Shown here in pieces: positions 34,439-43,996 of a stretch of DNA of 64,000 nucleotides. The position numbers and the translations under genes are program-made. Source of the stretch: Paraburkholderia adhaesiva (GTDB taxonomy: Bacteria; Pseudomonadota; Gammaproteobacteria; Burkholderiales; Burkholderiaceae); assembly GCF_021390575.1 (NCBI RefSeq), contig NZ_JAJEJQ010000001.1, forward strand, positions 806,001 through 870,000, written 5' to 3'. Within the stretch, counting starts at the first letter, position 1. Each line of letters opens with the position of its first letter. The notes under the pieces were generated by a model, which saw only the letters and a list, made by a program, of their open reading frames with translations, searched no databases and was not told the DNA's origin.

Positions 34439-36430
34439 TTGGCGGGATCGGTGATCGAAGCTTCGTGCGCGTCGCGGCGCCCCTCGGGGACGGCGCGGTC
34501 GGCGTGCGCCAGCCGCGCCACCACGGCGGATGGCGCGCCGCTCGGGCGCAGCCGGGAAGCGGTCATCGCCCGTCTTGCTGTCTGCTTTTTCGCCCGGTTT
34601 GCTGCCAGCTTCGCAGCCCGGGTTGCAGCCCGTTCCGCTGCACGTTCCGCAGCCGGTTTTGCCGCTTGCCTTGCCGTCGCGCTCGTCGCGGGCCTGTTCA
34701 CCGCGACATCCGCGCAAGCCGCATCCGACAGCTGGCTGCCGTGGGCACGCGCGCGCACGTACTACGACGTCGAGATCGACGCCACGCCGCGCGAGTTGCG
34801 CAAGCTGCTGGAGACGCACCTCGACATCGCGCGCTTCGCGACGCGCAGCGACATCAGCGACGACCAGTACGCGTTCCTCGTGACGGCCACGCCGCAGCAG
34901 GTGCGCGACCTCGCGTCCACCGTCGGCTATTTCACGCCGGTCGTACGCACCGACTCGAAGATCGTGGAAGGCAGGCGGCGCGTGCGCGTGAGTGTCGATC
35001 CTGGGCCTCGCACGACGATCTCGTCGGTGACGCTCACGTTCCGGGGCCCCGTGCTCACCGAAGACAAGACCCAGGAGAACGCCGCCCGGTTCGCGTTCTC
35101 GCTGCATGACGGCGACCCGTTCACGCAGTCGGGCTGGGACGACGCCAAGAACGGATCGCTCAAGGCGCTGCAGTCGCGGCGCTACCTCGGTGCGAAGATC
35201 GTGCAGTCGGAGGCGCGCATCGATCCGCTGAAGCGCGATGCGCGGCTTTCGGTGACCTACGACAGCGGCCCGACTTTCACAATGGGCGAGCTCGACGTGC
35301 AGGGCATGCGGCGTTATCCCGAGTTCATCGTGGCCAACGTCAATCCGATATCGCCAGGCGAGAACTACGACGCCAGTCGCGTGACGGAACTGCAGCGCCA
35401 GATGCAGAACACGCCGTATTTCGCGAGCGTGGCGATCGCCGTGGACGACAATCCCGAGAAGCCGCAGCAGACGCCGCTGCATGTCAAGGTGAGCGAGTTC
35501 CCCTACAACAACTTCCGTGGCAGCGTCGGTTACTCGACCGATACCGGCCCGCATGTGCAGGGCTCCTACACGTATCTCGACACCTTCGGCGCCGCCTGGC
35601 CGTTCCAGGTGCAGGGCCGGCTCGACCAGATCCAGCAGTTCGGTCAGATCCAGCTCTCAATGCCGCCGGGGCCGCGCGCCTGGACCAACAGCGCGCTCGT
35701 CTCGTACACGACCACCGATGTGTCCGATACGAAGATCTTCAGCCTCCGCGGGGGCGTGCAGCGAGCGCGCACAGCGCAGAACATCGACATCGCGTACTCG
35801 CTGCTCTATTACCAGGACCGCCTCGAACAGAACGCTGCGCCGCCGTCGATAGCCCGCGCGCTGGTGCCGTCGTGGTCGTGGACGCGCCGAAGCGTCGACG
35901 ATCCGATATTCCCCCGCTCGGGCAACATCATCCGCGTGGAGGCCGGCTTCGCCGTGAAGGGCGCGATCGCCGACGCGACCTTCATCCGCGGCTACATGCG
36001 CGGCCAGCAATATCTGCCGATTGGCCGCAGCGATCTCATGCTGTTTCGTGCGGAAGTCGGCGGCGTGTTCACGGGGGCCAGTTCGAGCGACGTCCCGGCC
36101 TCGCTGCTGTTCCGCGCGGGCGGCTCGAATTCGGTGCGCGGCTACTCTTTCCAGAGCATCGGTAACGATGTCGACGGTTCGATTTTGCCGACCAAATATC
36201 TCGTCACGGGAACGGCGGAATATCAGCACTGGTTCAGCCACGACTGGGGCGCTGCGACATTCTTCGACATCGGTACCGCAACCGACACCTGGGGCGAAAA
36301 GGTCTTCGATCCGGGCGCGGGTTTCGGCGCACGCTGGCGCAGCCCGGTCGGTCCTGTCAATCTCGATCTGGCGTATGGCTTTCGCACGCACAGCGTGCGG
36401 CCCTATCTGACGCTCGGGATCGCTTTCTGA
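34439..36430 (+). CDS. tamA: Outer-membrane translocation and assembly protein TamA (Omp85 family)
   Basis: A 663-residue Omp85 protein that with TamB inserts or supplies envelope components. A TTG start is chosen because a GGAGG ribosome site lies 6 bp upstream and no ATG occurs before the mature domain. The leader is unusually long (about 80 residues), with Ala/Arg-rich repeats before a hydrophobic core and cleavage near ATSAQA. Three POTRA domains (about 85-310) precede a 16-strand barrel (about 320-663) with RAGGSNSVRGYSFQSIG, the conserved RGY loop, ending in Phe. tamB follows after 61 bp. Confidence 0.92.
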   Translation: MAGSVIEASCASRRPSGTARSACASRATTADGAPLGRSREAVIARLAVCFFARFAASFAARVAARSAARSAAGFAACLAVALVAGLFTATSAQAASDSWLPWARARTYYDVEIDATPRELRKLLETHLDIARFATRSDISDDQYAFLVTATPQQVRDLASTVGYFTPVVRTDSKIVEGRRRVRVSVDPGPRTTISSVTLTFRGPVLTEDKTQENAARFAFSLHDGDPFTQSGWDDAKNGSLKALQSRRYLGAKIVQSEARIDPLKRDARLSVTYDSGPTFTMGELDVQGMRRYPEFIVANVNPISPGENYDASRVTELQRQMQNTPYFASVAIAVDDNPEKPQQTPLHVKVSEFPYNNFRGSVGYSTDTGPHVQGSYTYLDTFGAAWPFQVQGRLDQIQQFGQIQLSMPPGPRAWTNSALVSYTTTDVSDTKIFSLRGGVQRARTAQNIDIAYSLLYYQDRLEQNAAPPSIARALVPSWSWTRRSVDDPIFPRSGNIIRVEAGFAVKGAIADATFIRGYMRGQQYLPIGRSDLMLFRAEVGGVFTGASSSDVPASLLFRAGGSNSVRGYSFQSIGNDVDGSILPTKYLVTGTAEYQHWFSHDWGAATFFDIGTATDTWGEKVFDPGAGFGARWRSPVGPVNLDLAYGFRTHSVRPYLTLGIAF

Positions 36431-36491
36431 TGATGACGCACGCCACGTCTCGCTATATTTCGATGCCGCCGCCCGCCGGGAGGGCCGCCGC

Positions 36492-39400
36492 ATGAGTGCG
36501 CGTTTCGTCATCCGCTTGCTTGCGCCTGCTGTGGCTGCGCTCGACGCGCCAACGCCTGGCGCCGGTGTTCCGCCCGAAGGGCCGCCTCCCGCTGATCCTG
36601 GCGGCGGCGACGGGCCGCCCGCGCCGCCGCCGCGCCGCCCGCACCGCATCTGGCACTCGCTCGTGTGGGCGGTGGCGGCGCCGGTCCTGATCGTCGCGCT
36701 CGCGGTGGGGCTGCTTTACGGCGCTGTGACCACTGAACGCGGCACGGCGCTAGTGTGGCGCGCCGCGGTGAAGGTGCTCGGCGGGCAACTCGCGGGCACG
36801 CTCGATGGCGGCACGCTCGCGACGGGTCTGCAACTGCGTAACGTGAGCTGGCGCGGCGCCGACGGCACGACTTTCGCCGTCGATCACGCGAGCGGCAAGT
36901 GGGCGCTCTCCAGCCGGCCGTGGCATTTCGTCGTGGACTATCTGCATATCGGCGACGTCGATCTGCGAATCGTGCCGTCCACCGAGCCGTCCACGCCGAT
37001 GACGCTGCCGAAAGACCTGCAACTGCCGCTCGCGCTCGACATTCGCGACTTGCGAGTGGCGAAGCTCACGCTGCACCAGGGTGCGTCGACGACCGAATTC
37101 TCCCGCTTCGCGTTTCACGCGCGCAGCGACGGGCGGCACCACGCGGCCACCGTTGAGCAACTCGATACGCCGTTTGGCGCGGTTAGCGCCAGCGCGAAGC
37201 TCGACGGTGTGCGGCCGTTCCCGCTTTCGGGCGAACTGGGCTATGCGGGAAAGGTCAACAACGAGGACGTCCAGGTCAACGGGCGCATCGGCGGGACGCT
37301 CGAGGCGCTGACCGCCGACCTCGACGCGACCGGCATGAAGCTCGCGGGACGTGCGCATATCGAGGCGGCACCGTTCGAGGCCGTGCCGCTCGAGCGCGCG
37401 ACGCTCGCGTTCGATCACGTCAATCCGCAGGCCTTCGCGCCCGGTGCGCCGTTTGCCGATCTCGCGGTGCGTGCCGATCTGAAGCCCGTGGACAGCACGG
37501 CTGGCGGCGCGGATTCCGGGGGAGCGGCGTCGACGCACGCGCCGGCTCCCCACACCAGTGCGAATAACCGCGCGGCCGGTTTTACGGTCGCTGGCAACGT
37601 GTCGATCGTGAATGCGAAGCCGGGTGCAATCGATGCGAATCTGCTGCCGCTCGTCTCTGCGCGCACGGACGTCGTACTCGACGCCCACACGCAGCGGCTC
37701 GCAAACCTCGACGTGCGGCTCGTGAAGGACGCCACGCTGACGGGCGGCGGGACGATCAGCGGGCGTAACGGCCGCTTCGACCTCAAGGTGGCGCGGCTCG
37801 ATCTGAACGCGTTCGAAGCGCGCGTGCGCCCGACCCAACTGGCCGGCCCGATCACGGTGCATCTTGCCGGCGACGTGCAGAGCATCACACTCGATCTCGC
37901 CGATCCACAGGCCGCCCTGCGCGCGCAGGGCAAGGTCACGTTCGATCCTGCGCGACTCTCGTTGAGCGACGTGCGCGTGACCTCCGGCGCGGGGCGGATC
38001 GACCTGTCTGGCGCGATCAAGCACGACGCGAATTCCACGTACACGCTCAAGGCGGCGATGACCGATTTCGATCCGCTCTCGCTTACGTCGCAGGTGCCGT
38101 CGCGCGCGGCAGCGAGGCCGTCCACAGCGGCCCAGGGTGCCGCGCGCAACCGGCCTGTGCACGCGGCTGGAAGCGATGCGCCGAGCCTTGCGCAAGCGCC
38201 CGCACAGGCAGACGCACAGAACACCGCACACAACACGACGCAAAACGGCACGTCGACGTCTTCCCCGGTACCGCGCGCCGCGCCGCGCCGTATCGAGGCG
38301 CGCGTGAACGGCACGATCGACGCGAGCGGCACGCTCGCGCCCGCGTTCACGACCAGGGCTCAATTCCGGCTCGGTCCGAGCGTCTACGACGACCTGCCGC
38401 TCACCGGCGAGGGTATTGTTCAGCTCGCTGGCTCGCGCATTCTGCCGAGCCAGGCGCATCTGTCGGTGGCGGGCAACGACGTGGCGCTGCAAGGCAGCTT
38501 CGGCGCGCCGGGCGACCGGCTGCGCTTCACGGTGGACGCGCCGCAGCTCGACCGGCTCGGCTTCGGCGTCGCGGGGCAGGTCGCGGCGAGCGGCGATCTC
38601 TCTGGTACCTTCGCGCAACCCGACGTTGCGCTCGAGTACAAAGCCGAGCACGTCGTCTTCGGCGACACCCGGCTCGGTCATGCGCAAGGGCACGCGGAAC
38701 TGCACGCCGGCGCGAATGGCGCGCTCGCGTTCAGCACCGATGCCAGCGAAATCGCCGTCGCGGGCGTCGAGGTCTCGACGCTGACCGCGCGGCTCTCGGG
38801 CACGCGCGCGAAGCACACGCTCACCGCAAGCGCGAAGGGCAAGGTGCACGGCCAGGCGGTCGACGTTCAACTCGCTGCAAACGGTGCGCTTTCGGACACG
38901 CACGACGGCACGCGCTGGACCGGCGCCGTCACGCAGTTGCAGAATCGCGGCGCGCCGGCCATCGAACTCGAAGCGCCGCTTGCAGTGAGCGCAGGCGCTG
39001 GCAAGGTGACGCTCGGCGCAACGCGTCTTACGCTCGAAGGCGCGTCGCTCGACCTGAAATCGTTCGATCTCGACAACGGGCGCATCCGTTCGGCGGGGGC
39101 ACTCACCGGTGTGTCGCTCGGCCGCGTACTGCAACTGCGTCAGCAACTCACCGGCGTGCAGTCGAACCTCAAGACCGACCTCGTCTTCGACGGCGACTGG
39201 GACTTCTCGATCGGCCCGAGCGCCACGGGCCACGTGCAGATCAGGCGCCGCTCGGGCGACATCACGGTCGAGGTCGGACGCGGACTCGCCTCGCTCGGCA
39301 TCAGCGATATCAACGCGCGCGCGGCATTCAGCGGCAGCAACCGGCTCGACGTGACCGCGCACGCGAAGGCGATGCGCGTAGGCACGCTCGACGTCGCTAC

Positions 39401-40778
39401 GTACACGTCGCTCGTGCCGCGTGACGGCGTCCTCACTATCGCGGACGAGTCGCCGCTCGGCGGCACGATCGTGGCGAACGTGCCGTCGCTCATGACCACG
39501 GGCGGGTTGTTCGGCCCGGGCTATCTGCTCGATGGACACATCGCGCTGCAGCTCGTGCTGAACGGTACGGTCGCGCAGCCGGCCGTGTCGGGGTCGCTCG
39601 TCGGTGACGGCATTTCCGCGACGCTCGTCGACCAGGGGCTCCAGCTCAAGGACGGTGTGGTCCGCGTGCTGCTCTCGCACAACCTCGTCGACTTCCAGCA
39701 GGTGGAGTTTCGTGGTGCGAGCGGCACGCTGCGCGCCACGGGGCGCGTGCGGCTCGACAACAACGAACCCGATCTCACGGCGAGCATCGTCGCCGACAAG
39801 CTCGAACTGTTCGCTTCACCCGACCGGCAGATGTCGCTCTCAGGCAGCGCAAGCATCGCGAACCAGGGGCAGGCCGGCGGCCTGCAGATCAACGGCAAGT
39901 TCACCGTCGATCACGCGCTGTTCGATATGCCCGAATCGCCCGCTCCCGAACTGAGCGACGACGTGGTGATCGTGCGTCCGGACGGCACGACACGCGGCGG
40001 CCCGCCGCCGCTGGACGTAGCGGCGGAGAAGGCTGGGACGAGGCCGGCGTCGCGTTTCGCGCCAAGCGCGAACATCGGCATCGACCTTGGCCACAACTTC
40101 CGTTTCCGCGGCCGGGGCGCGGATCTGGGTCTCGCGGGCATGATCACGGCGATGAGCGAACCCAGCGTGCCGCTGCGCGCCGTGGGCAACGTGCGAGTGA
40201 CGGAAGGCTCTACGTACACGGCATTCGGCCGCAAGATCGCCATCGAAAACGGCTTCTTCACGTTCAACGGGCCGGTTGCGAACCCGGGCATCAACATCCT
40301 CGCGATGCGGCGCAACCAGCAGGTCGAGGCGGGCGTGCAGGTGACGGGCACGATCCAGTCGCCCGTTGTGAAGCTCATCTCCGAGCCCACGGTGCCCGAC
40401 AACGAAAAGCTTTCGTGGCTGCTGTTTGGCCACGGTACCGATCAGGGTAATAACCTCGGGCAGCAGAGCGCGATGACGACGGCGCTTGCGCTACTTGGCA
40501 GTGCGAGCGGCAAGCGTATCGCGCAGTCGGTGGGGCTCGACGAATTTTCGATTGGGCGCAGCGAGGTGGGGCTTACCGATCCGCAGGTCGTGATGATCGC
40601 GAAGGTGATCAACGAGTGGCTCGTGATTGGATTCGAGCAGGGGTTGCAGTCGGCACAGAACGCGGTCAAGGCGACTGTCAATCTCTCGCGGTACTGGTCG
40701 GTGTCGGCGTATGGCGGAACGTTTAATGGCGCTGATGTTTCTTATACGCGGAGGTTTGACCGGATTGGTGGGCGGTAG
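36492..40778 (+). CDS. tamB: Translocation/assembly module protein TamB (AsmA-like, DUF490)
   Basis: A 1428-residue inner-membrane-anchored protein. A Pro-rich cytosolic N-terminus (residues 15-50) is followed by one transmembrane helix (about 57-77). A very long periplasmic beta-taco region comes next, interrupted by a low-complexity Ala/Gln/Thr linker near residues 535-600. The C-terminal TamB domain contains GNVRVTEGSTYTAFGRK and ends in WSVSAYGG...YTRRFDRIGGR. Family members bridge inner and outer membranes and are implicated in phospholipid transport. It forms an operon with tamA. Confidence 0.95.
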   Translation: MSARFVIRLLAPAVAALDAPTPGAGVPPEGPPPADPGGGDGPPAPPPRRPHRIWHSLVWAVAAPVLIVALAVGLLYGAVTTERGTALVWRAAVKVLGGQLAGTLDGGTLATGLQLRNVSWRGADGTTFAVDHASGKWALSSRPWHFVVDYLHIGDVDLRIVPSTEPSTPMTLPKDLQLPLALDIRDLRVAKLTLHQGASTTEFSRFAFHARSDGRHHAATVEQLDTPFGAVSASAKLDGVRPFPLSGELGYAGKVNNEDVQVNGRIGGTLEALTADLDATGMKLAGRAHIEAAPFEAVPLERATLAFDHVNPQAFAPGAPFADLAVRADLKPVDSTAGGADSGGAASTHAPAPHTSANNRAAGFTVAGNVSIVNAKPGAIDANLLPLVSARTDVVLDAHTQRLANLDVRLVKDATLTGGGTISGRNGRFDLKVARLDLNAFEARVRPTQLAGPITVHLAGDVQSITLDLADPQAALRAQGKVTFDPARLSLSDVRVTSGAGRIDLSGAIKHDANSTYTLKAAMTDFDPLSLTSQVPSRAAARPSTAAQGAARNRPVHAAGSDAPSLAQAPAQADAQNTAHNTTQNGTSTSSPVPRAAPRRIEARVNGTIDASGTLAPAFTTRAQFRLGPSVYDDLPLTGEGIVQLAGSRILPSQAHLSVAGNDVALQGSFGAPGDRLRFTVDAPQLDRLGFGVAGQVAASGDLSGTFAQPDVALEYKAEHVVFGDTRLGHAQGHAELHAGANGALAFSTDASEIAVAGVEVSTLTARLSGTRAKHTLTASAKGKVHGQAVDVQLAANGALSDTHDGTRWTGAVTQLQNRGAPAIELEAPLAVSAGAGKVTLGATRLTLEGASLDLKSFDLDNGRIRSAGALTGVSLGRVLQLRQQLTGVQSNLKTDLVFDGDWDFSIGPSATGHVQIRRRSGDITVEVGRGLASLGISDINARAAFSGSNRLDVTAHAKAMRVGTLDVATYTSLVPRDGVLTIADESPLGGTIVANVPSLMTTGGLFGPGYLLDGHIALQLVLNGTVAQPAVSGSLVGDGISATLVDQGLQLKDGVVRVLLSHNLVDFQQVEFRGASGTLRATGRVRLDNNEPDLTASIVADKLELFASPDRQMSLSGSASIANQGQAGGLQINGKFTVDHALFDMPESPAPELSDDVVIVRPDGTTRGGPPPLDVAAEKAGTRPASRFAPSANIGIDLGHNFRFRGRGADLGLAGMITAMSEPSVPLRAVGNVRVTEGSTYTAFGRKIAIENGFFTFNGPVANPGINILAMRRNQQVEAGVQVTGTIQSPVVKLISEPTVPDNEKLSWLLFGHGTDQGNNLGQQSAMTTALALLGSASGKRIAQSVGLDEFSIGRSEVGLTDPQVVMIAKVINEWLVIGFEQGLQSAQNAVKATVNLSRYWSVSAYGGTFNGADVSYTRRFDRIGGR

Positions 40779-40899
40779 GGGTGTGTTTCGTGTGGGGTGA
40801 AACTCTTTGCCGATTTGTGGCGCGTAGATGGTGCTTGCTGACCCAGAAGGAACCTACGCCTCGCAATAAAGCGGTCCTTCGTCAACGAGCACAGAGCCA

Positions 40900-41406
40900 T
40901 CAGAACGGCTCCGGCCACCTATAGCCCAGGACCGAGGCGATCGGGTAAGCGAGCTCGCGAACCTCATCCAGTTGGTTTCCGCCAAGTAGATAAATATATT
41001 CATCGTCGTGACGAAGGTAAAAGCCCACATGACCTTTCCAGCTCGTCGGATCGTCGCGCGTCAACACGGTGACGCAACCGTAGACCGGGCTCTCGAGGGC
41101 GACGCCCCAATCGAGCCAGGACCGAGCCAAGGCTGACCGCGTCCCACGAACGCCGGCACCTGCGAGGCACCAGTTAATAAATGAGGAGCACCAGGAGATT
41201 TTGTCGTCATAGCCAACGAGGTTGGTTTGGTTGTTATATTCGACTATCCGTGGATTGGTTTCTCCAACCGGAAAGCGCCTGACGCCCCGTTCGGCAATCG
41301 CCACAGGCATCCAGCCAGGTTCGGCGGCGGTATCTCTGGTATCTCTGATCATTTGCGGTCGACGGTTTATTAAGTTGTCTCCGGGATTGTCACCGATTCG
41401 AGCCAC
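40900..41406 (-). CDS. TIGR02594 family protein (putative NlpC/P60-like peptidoglycan hydrolase)
   Basis: A 168-residue protein whose core matches the TIGR02594 family. PWMP-like GWMPVAIAERGV (near residue 31) is followed by KISWCSSFINWCLAGAGV (near 69-86, with the presumed nucleophile Cys) and KGHVGFYLRHDDEYIYLLGGNQ (near 124-145, with the presumed catalytic His). Such proteins occur in prophages and beside secretion loci, and are thought to cleave peptidoglycan peptides. There is no signal peptide and no holin, spanin or phage gene nearby, so the delivery route is unclear. A shorter start at Met19 is possible. Confidence 0.8.
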   Translation of the reverse strand: MARIGDNPGDNLINRRPQMIRDTRDTAAEPGWMPVAIAERGVRRFPVGETNPRIVEYNNQTNLVGYDDKISWCSSFINWCLAGAGVRGTRSALARSWLDWGVALESPVYGCVTVLTRDDPTSWKGHVGFYLRHDDEYIYLLGGNQLDEVRELAYPIASVLGYRWPEPF

Positions 41407-41592
41407 TTGGTCGACTGACCCTCCCTGGCCGCACGGCGCCTGTCATGCACCTGCCGTAGTTGACGCCAGGACGGTGCCCTGACTGGTAGCGCCCGTCACA
41501 CACAATTGAAGCAGCGCCACGGAAACCATTGATCACCCGCTGCGTACGCTTGCTTTACACTAAAGCGGCACCTGCTCCAGTTCAGGGAAAAG

Positions 41593-42375
41593 ATGATCTG
41601 GATAATCAATACCGTCGCGCACCTTTCCGATTTCGCGATCCTCGCCGCGGGTGGGATTTCGACTGCCGTCATCGCCGCTGGCATCGCCTGGGGCTCTGCG
41701 CGTGTGCTGGAGAAACTCGGCCTGGGCAATCCCCGCAGTACCATCGCGGACGTCGTGCATGGCAGTCTGCTTGCGTTCATCGTGTTCGTCCTTGCGCACG
41801 TGTTGACCGATGTACGCGCCAACGAAGGCCGTGCTGCAGACGATGTGTTACGTGAGGCCTCGTTCGTGGCGCGACTCGACCGCCAGTTGCGGTCTATCGG
41901 CGGAGCGGATGGCGATACTGCGCGCGAGGCGCTCCGGCTCTACGTGATGAAAGTGGCCGAGGACGATTGGCCCGCACTCGCCGCAGCTGAGCCGGATCTG
42001 TCGCCACGCGCGAGCGAGGCACTTGATCATCTGGTCAACGTGTCGCAGCGCGCCGGCGCGTACGCCCCGGCGTATGCCGAAGATTTGCAGACGTTGCTAC
42101 GCGAAATCGAGGATAGCCGCCAAAAGAGGCTGGAGAATGCCACGCGAACTGTGCCGCGTGTGTTCTGGTGGGTTATCTGGGTATTTCTGCTGGGCGCCAT
42201 GGTGATGAATGGGCGTTTCCCAATCAACCGTGCGACCCTTAGCGTGATTGCGTTGCACATGGCGGCCATCGGGATGGTCGTGGCCTTGATCGTGATCCTG
42301 GACGAACCCTATCGCGGCCAGAGCGCGATTTCGCCGGTCCCTCTAGAGAAGGCTATCCATGTCACGATGAATTGA
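41593..42375 (+). CDS. DUF4239/bestrophin-like membrane protein
   Basis: A 260-residue integral membrane protein with hydrophobic segments near residues 12-35, 55-75, 168-185 and 195-230, and a soluble helical part between. The C-terminal VILDEPYRGQSAISPVPLE resembles the closing motif of DUF4239 (bestrophin-like) proteins. Function is unknown. It stands alone in a loosely packed accessory-looking segment, convergent with the FMN oxidase gene. Confidence 0.7.
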   Translation: MIWIINTVAHLSDFAILAAGGISTAVIAAGIAWGSARVLEKLGLGNPRSTIADVVHGSLLAFIVFVLAHVLTDVRANEGRAADDVLREASFVARLDRQLRSIGGADGDTAREALRLYVMKVAEDDWPALAAAEPDLSPRASEALDHLVNVSQRAGAYAPAYAEDLQTLLREIEDSRQKRLENATRTVPRVFWWVIWVFLLGAMVMNGRFPINRATLSVIALHMAAIGMVVALIVILDEPYRGQSAISPVPLEKAIHVTMN

Positions 42376-42607
42376 AGGGCGGCGGCGCTTACTGCACTGC
42401 ATTCCGGAAGGCGGCCATCCGTATTGGCGTCTTCATTGACGGCCGCTGTTCGAGCCGGGTCCGGCGCCAAATGGAGGGCGCGGCGCCAGAACGATCGCCC
42501 TGCGTCAGGCGCAAGTCGACCCATAGTGGAAGTTGCTTCGTCTGCAAAGCGGTAGCCCAGCGCGTAACCTGGGGCCTGGTGTCACCGCGCCGATATCGGT
42601 CGGGCAA

Positions 42608-43753
42608 CTATCGAAAGCGGAGATTGCCGCGGGAAAGCTCGCTAACCGAGCTACATCCCATCAATTTCATCCCGCGCTCCAACTCCGTTTTCATCAAGGC
42701 CAGTGCCCGCTCAACGCCAGCCTGCCCGCCCACGGCCAACGGGAACAAATAGTAACGTCCGACGCCGACGGCTTTAGCTCCTAGCGCCAGCGCCTTCAGC
42801 ACATGTGTTCCGCGGTGAACCCCTCCATCCATCACGACGTCCAGCTGATCGCCCACGGCGTCTACAACTTCTGCAAGCTGGTCGAACGCGGCTCTCGAAC
42901 CATCCAGCTGCCGACCGCCATGATTGGAAAGCACGATGCCAGTGCATCCAATTGCAGCCGCACGCTTCGCATCCTCCACGGACATCACGCCCTTGAGACA
43001 AAACTGCCCATTCCAATCGCGGACCATCGCGGCAACGTCGTCCCAATTCATTGACGGGTCCAACATTTCCGTGAAGTAGCGGCTAATAGAAATCGCACCC
43101 TCGCCAAAGTCGACGTGGTTTTCCAGTTGGGGTAAGGAAAAGCGTTCATGTGCGGCATAGTTCAGAAGCCAACGGGGCTTCAGCGCGAATTGGACCATAC
43201 CGCCCAACGTGAGCTTGAATGGAATTGTGAAGCCTGTACGCAAGTCCCGCTCACGATTTCCACCAGTGATACTGTCGACCGTCAGCATCATCACATCGAT
43301 GCCAGACTCCTTGGCACGCTGCAGCAGTGCACGGTTTAAACCGCGGTCTTTGTGGAAGTAGAACTGGTACGTCTGCGGTGTTGAAAACGATTTACGCAAC
43401 TCTTCCATGCTGACTGTGCCGAGCGAAGAAACGCCAAACAACGTTCCGAACTTCGACGCCGCCGCGGCGACTGCGCGTTCGCCCTCGTGGTGGAAGAGGC
43501 GCTGAAGCGCGGTCGGGGAGCAATAGACAGGCATCGCCAGCCGCTGGCCGAACACGGTCACCGAGAGATCCACGTCGCCGACGCCCCGCAACACATTGGG
43601 TACGAGGTCGCATTCCTCAAAGCTCGCGGTGTTCCGGCGATAGGTCACTTCATCGTCAGCGGCGCCATCGATGTAGTTGAAGATGGGTCCCGGCAACTTG
43701 AGCCGGGCCAGTTCGCGGAAGTCATGAAAGTTGTGGCAATCGCTGACGTGCAT
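42608..43753 (-). CDS. FMN-dependent alpha-hydroxy-acid oxidase/dehydrogenase (LldD/glycolate oxidase family)
   Basis: A 381-residue flavoprotein with the TIM-barrel signature of the family. FNYIDGAADDEVTYRRN (near residue 24) is followed by MPVYCSPTALQRLFHHEGE (near 72), LTVDSITGGNRERD, and the active-site SNHGGRQLD (near 275) with catalytic His and Arg. LKGVMSVEDAKRA supplies the flavin-binding Lys. Likely substrates are L-lactate or another 2-hydroxy acid; there are no lactate permease or regulator genes beside it, so the substrate is uncertain. No transmembrane segment is present. Confidence 0.88.
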   Translation of the reverse strand: MHVSDCHNFHDFRELARLKLPGPIFNYIDGAADDEVTYRRNTASFEECDLVPNVLRGVGDVDLSVTVFGQRLAMPVYCSPTALQRLFHHEGERAVAAAASKFGTLFGVSSLGTVSMEELRKSFSTPQTYQFYFHKDRGLNRALLQRAKESGIDVMMLTVDSITGGNRERDLRTGFTIPFKLTLGGMVQFALKPRWLLNYAAHERFSLPQLENHVDFGEGAISISRYFTEMLDPSMNWDDVAAMVRDWNGQFCLKGVMSVEDAKRAAAIGCTGIVLSNHGGRQLDGSRAAFDQLAEVVDAVGDQLDVVMDGGVHRGTHVLKALALGAKAVGVGRYYLFPLAVGGQAGVERALALMKTELERGMKLMGCSSVSELSRGNLRFR

Positions 43754-43996
43754 TTTGTGCCTGCAAACATTGTGGCTGCCAGTGCGACCCGTTCTGCGTT
43801 TTTCGCATCTCGATGTGGACGCGAAGAATTACGCTACACCCTCCGCTATTGCCGAATGTGCTGATCCGAACATATTGGAGCGAGAAAATCGATTGGCGCC
43901 CCCGCCTCTCCGCGCTGATTCGCTAACTAACTGCTGCGTCTTGTGATGTCGTGCTACTTCTCGTGGCTCCCGGCGTTCAACGTGTTCACTGTGAAG

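Noticed and set aside
34439..34700. Ala/Arg-rich repeats at the tamA N-terminus considered as a separate small gene or attachment site
   Set aside because: They are in frame with tamA behind its own ribosome site and have no flanking direct repeats.
36750..39680. A 976-codon open frame antisense to tamB, and similar long antisense frames over cysD/cysN, metG and the decarboxylase
   Set aside because: High third-position GC creates long stop-free antisense frames; the products are Arg/His-rich, match no family, and the sense genes are unambiguous.
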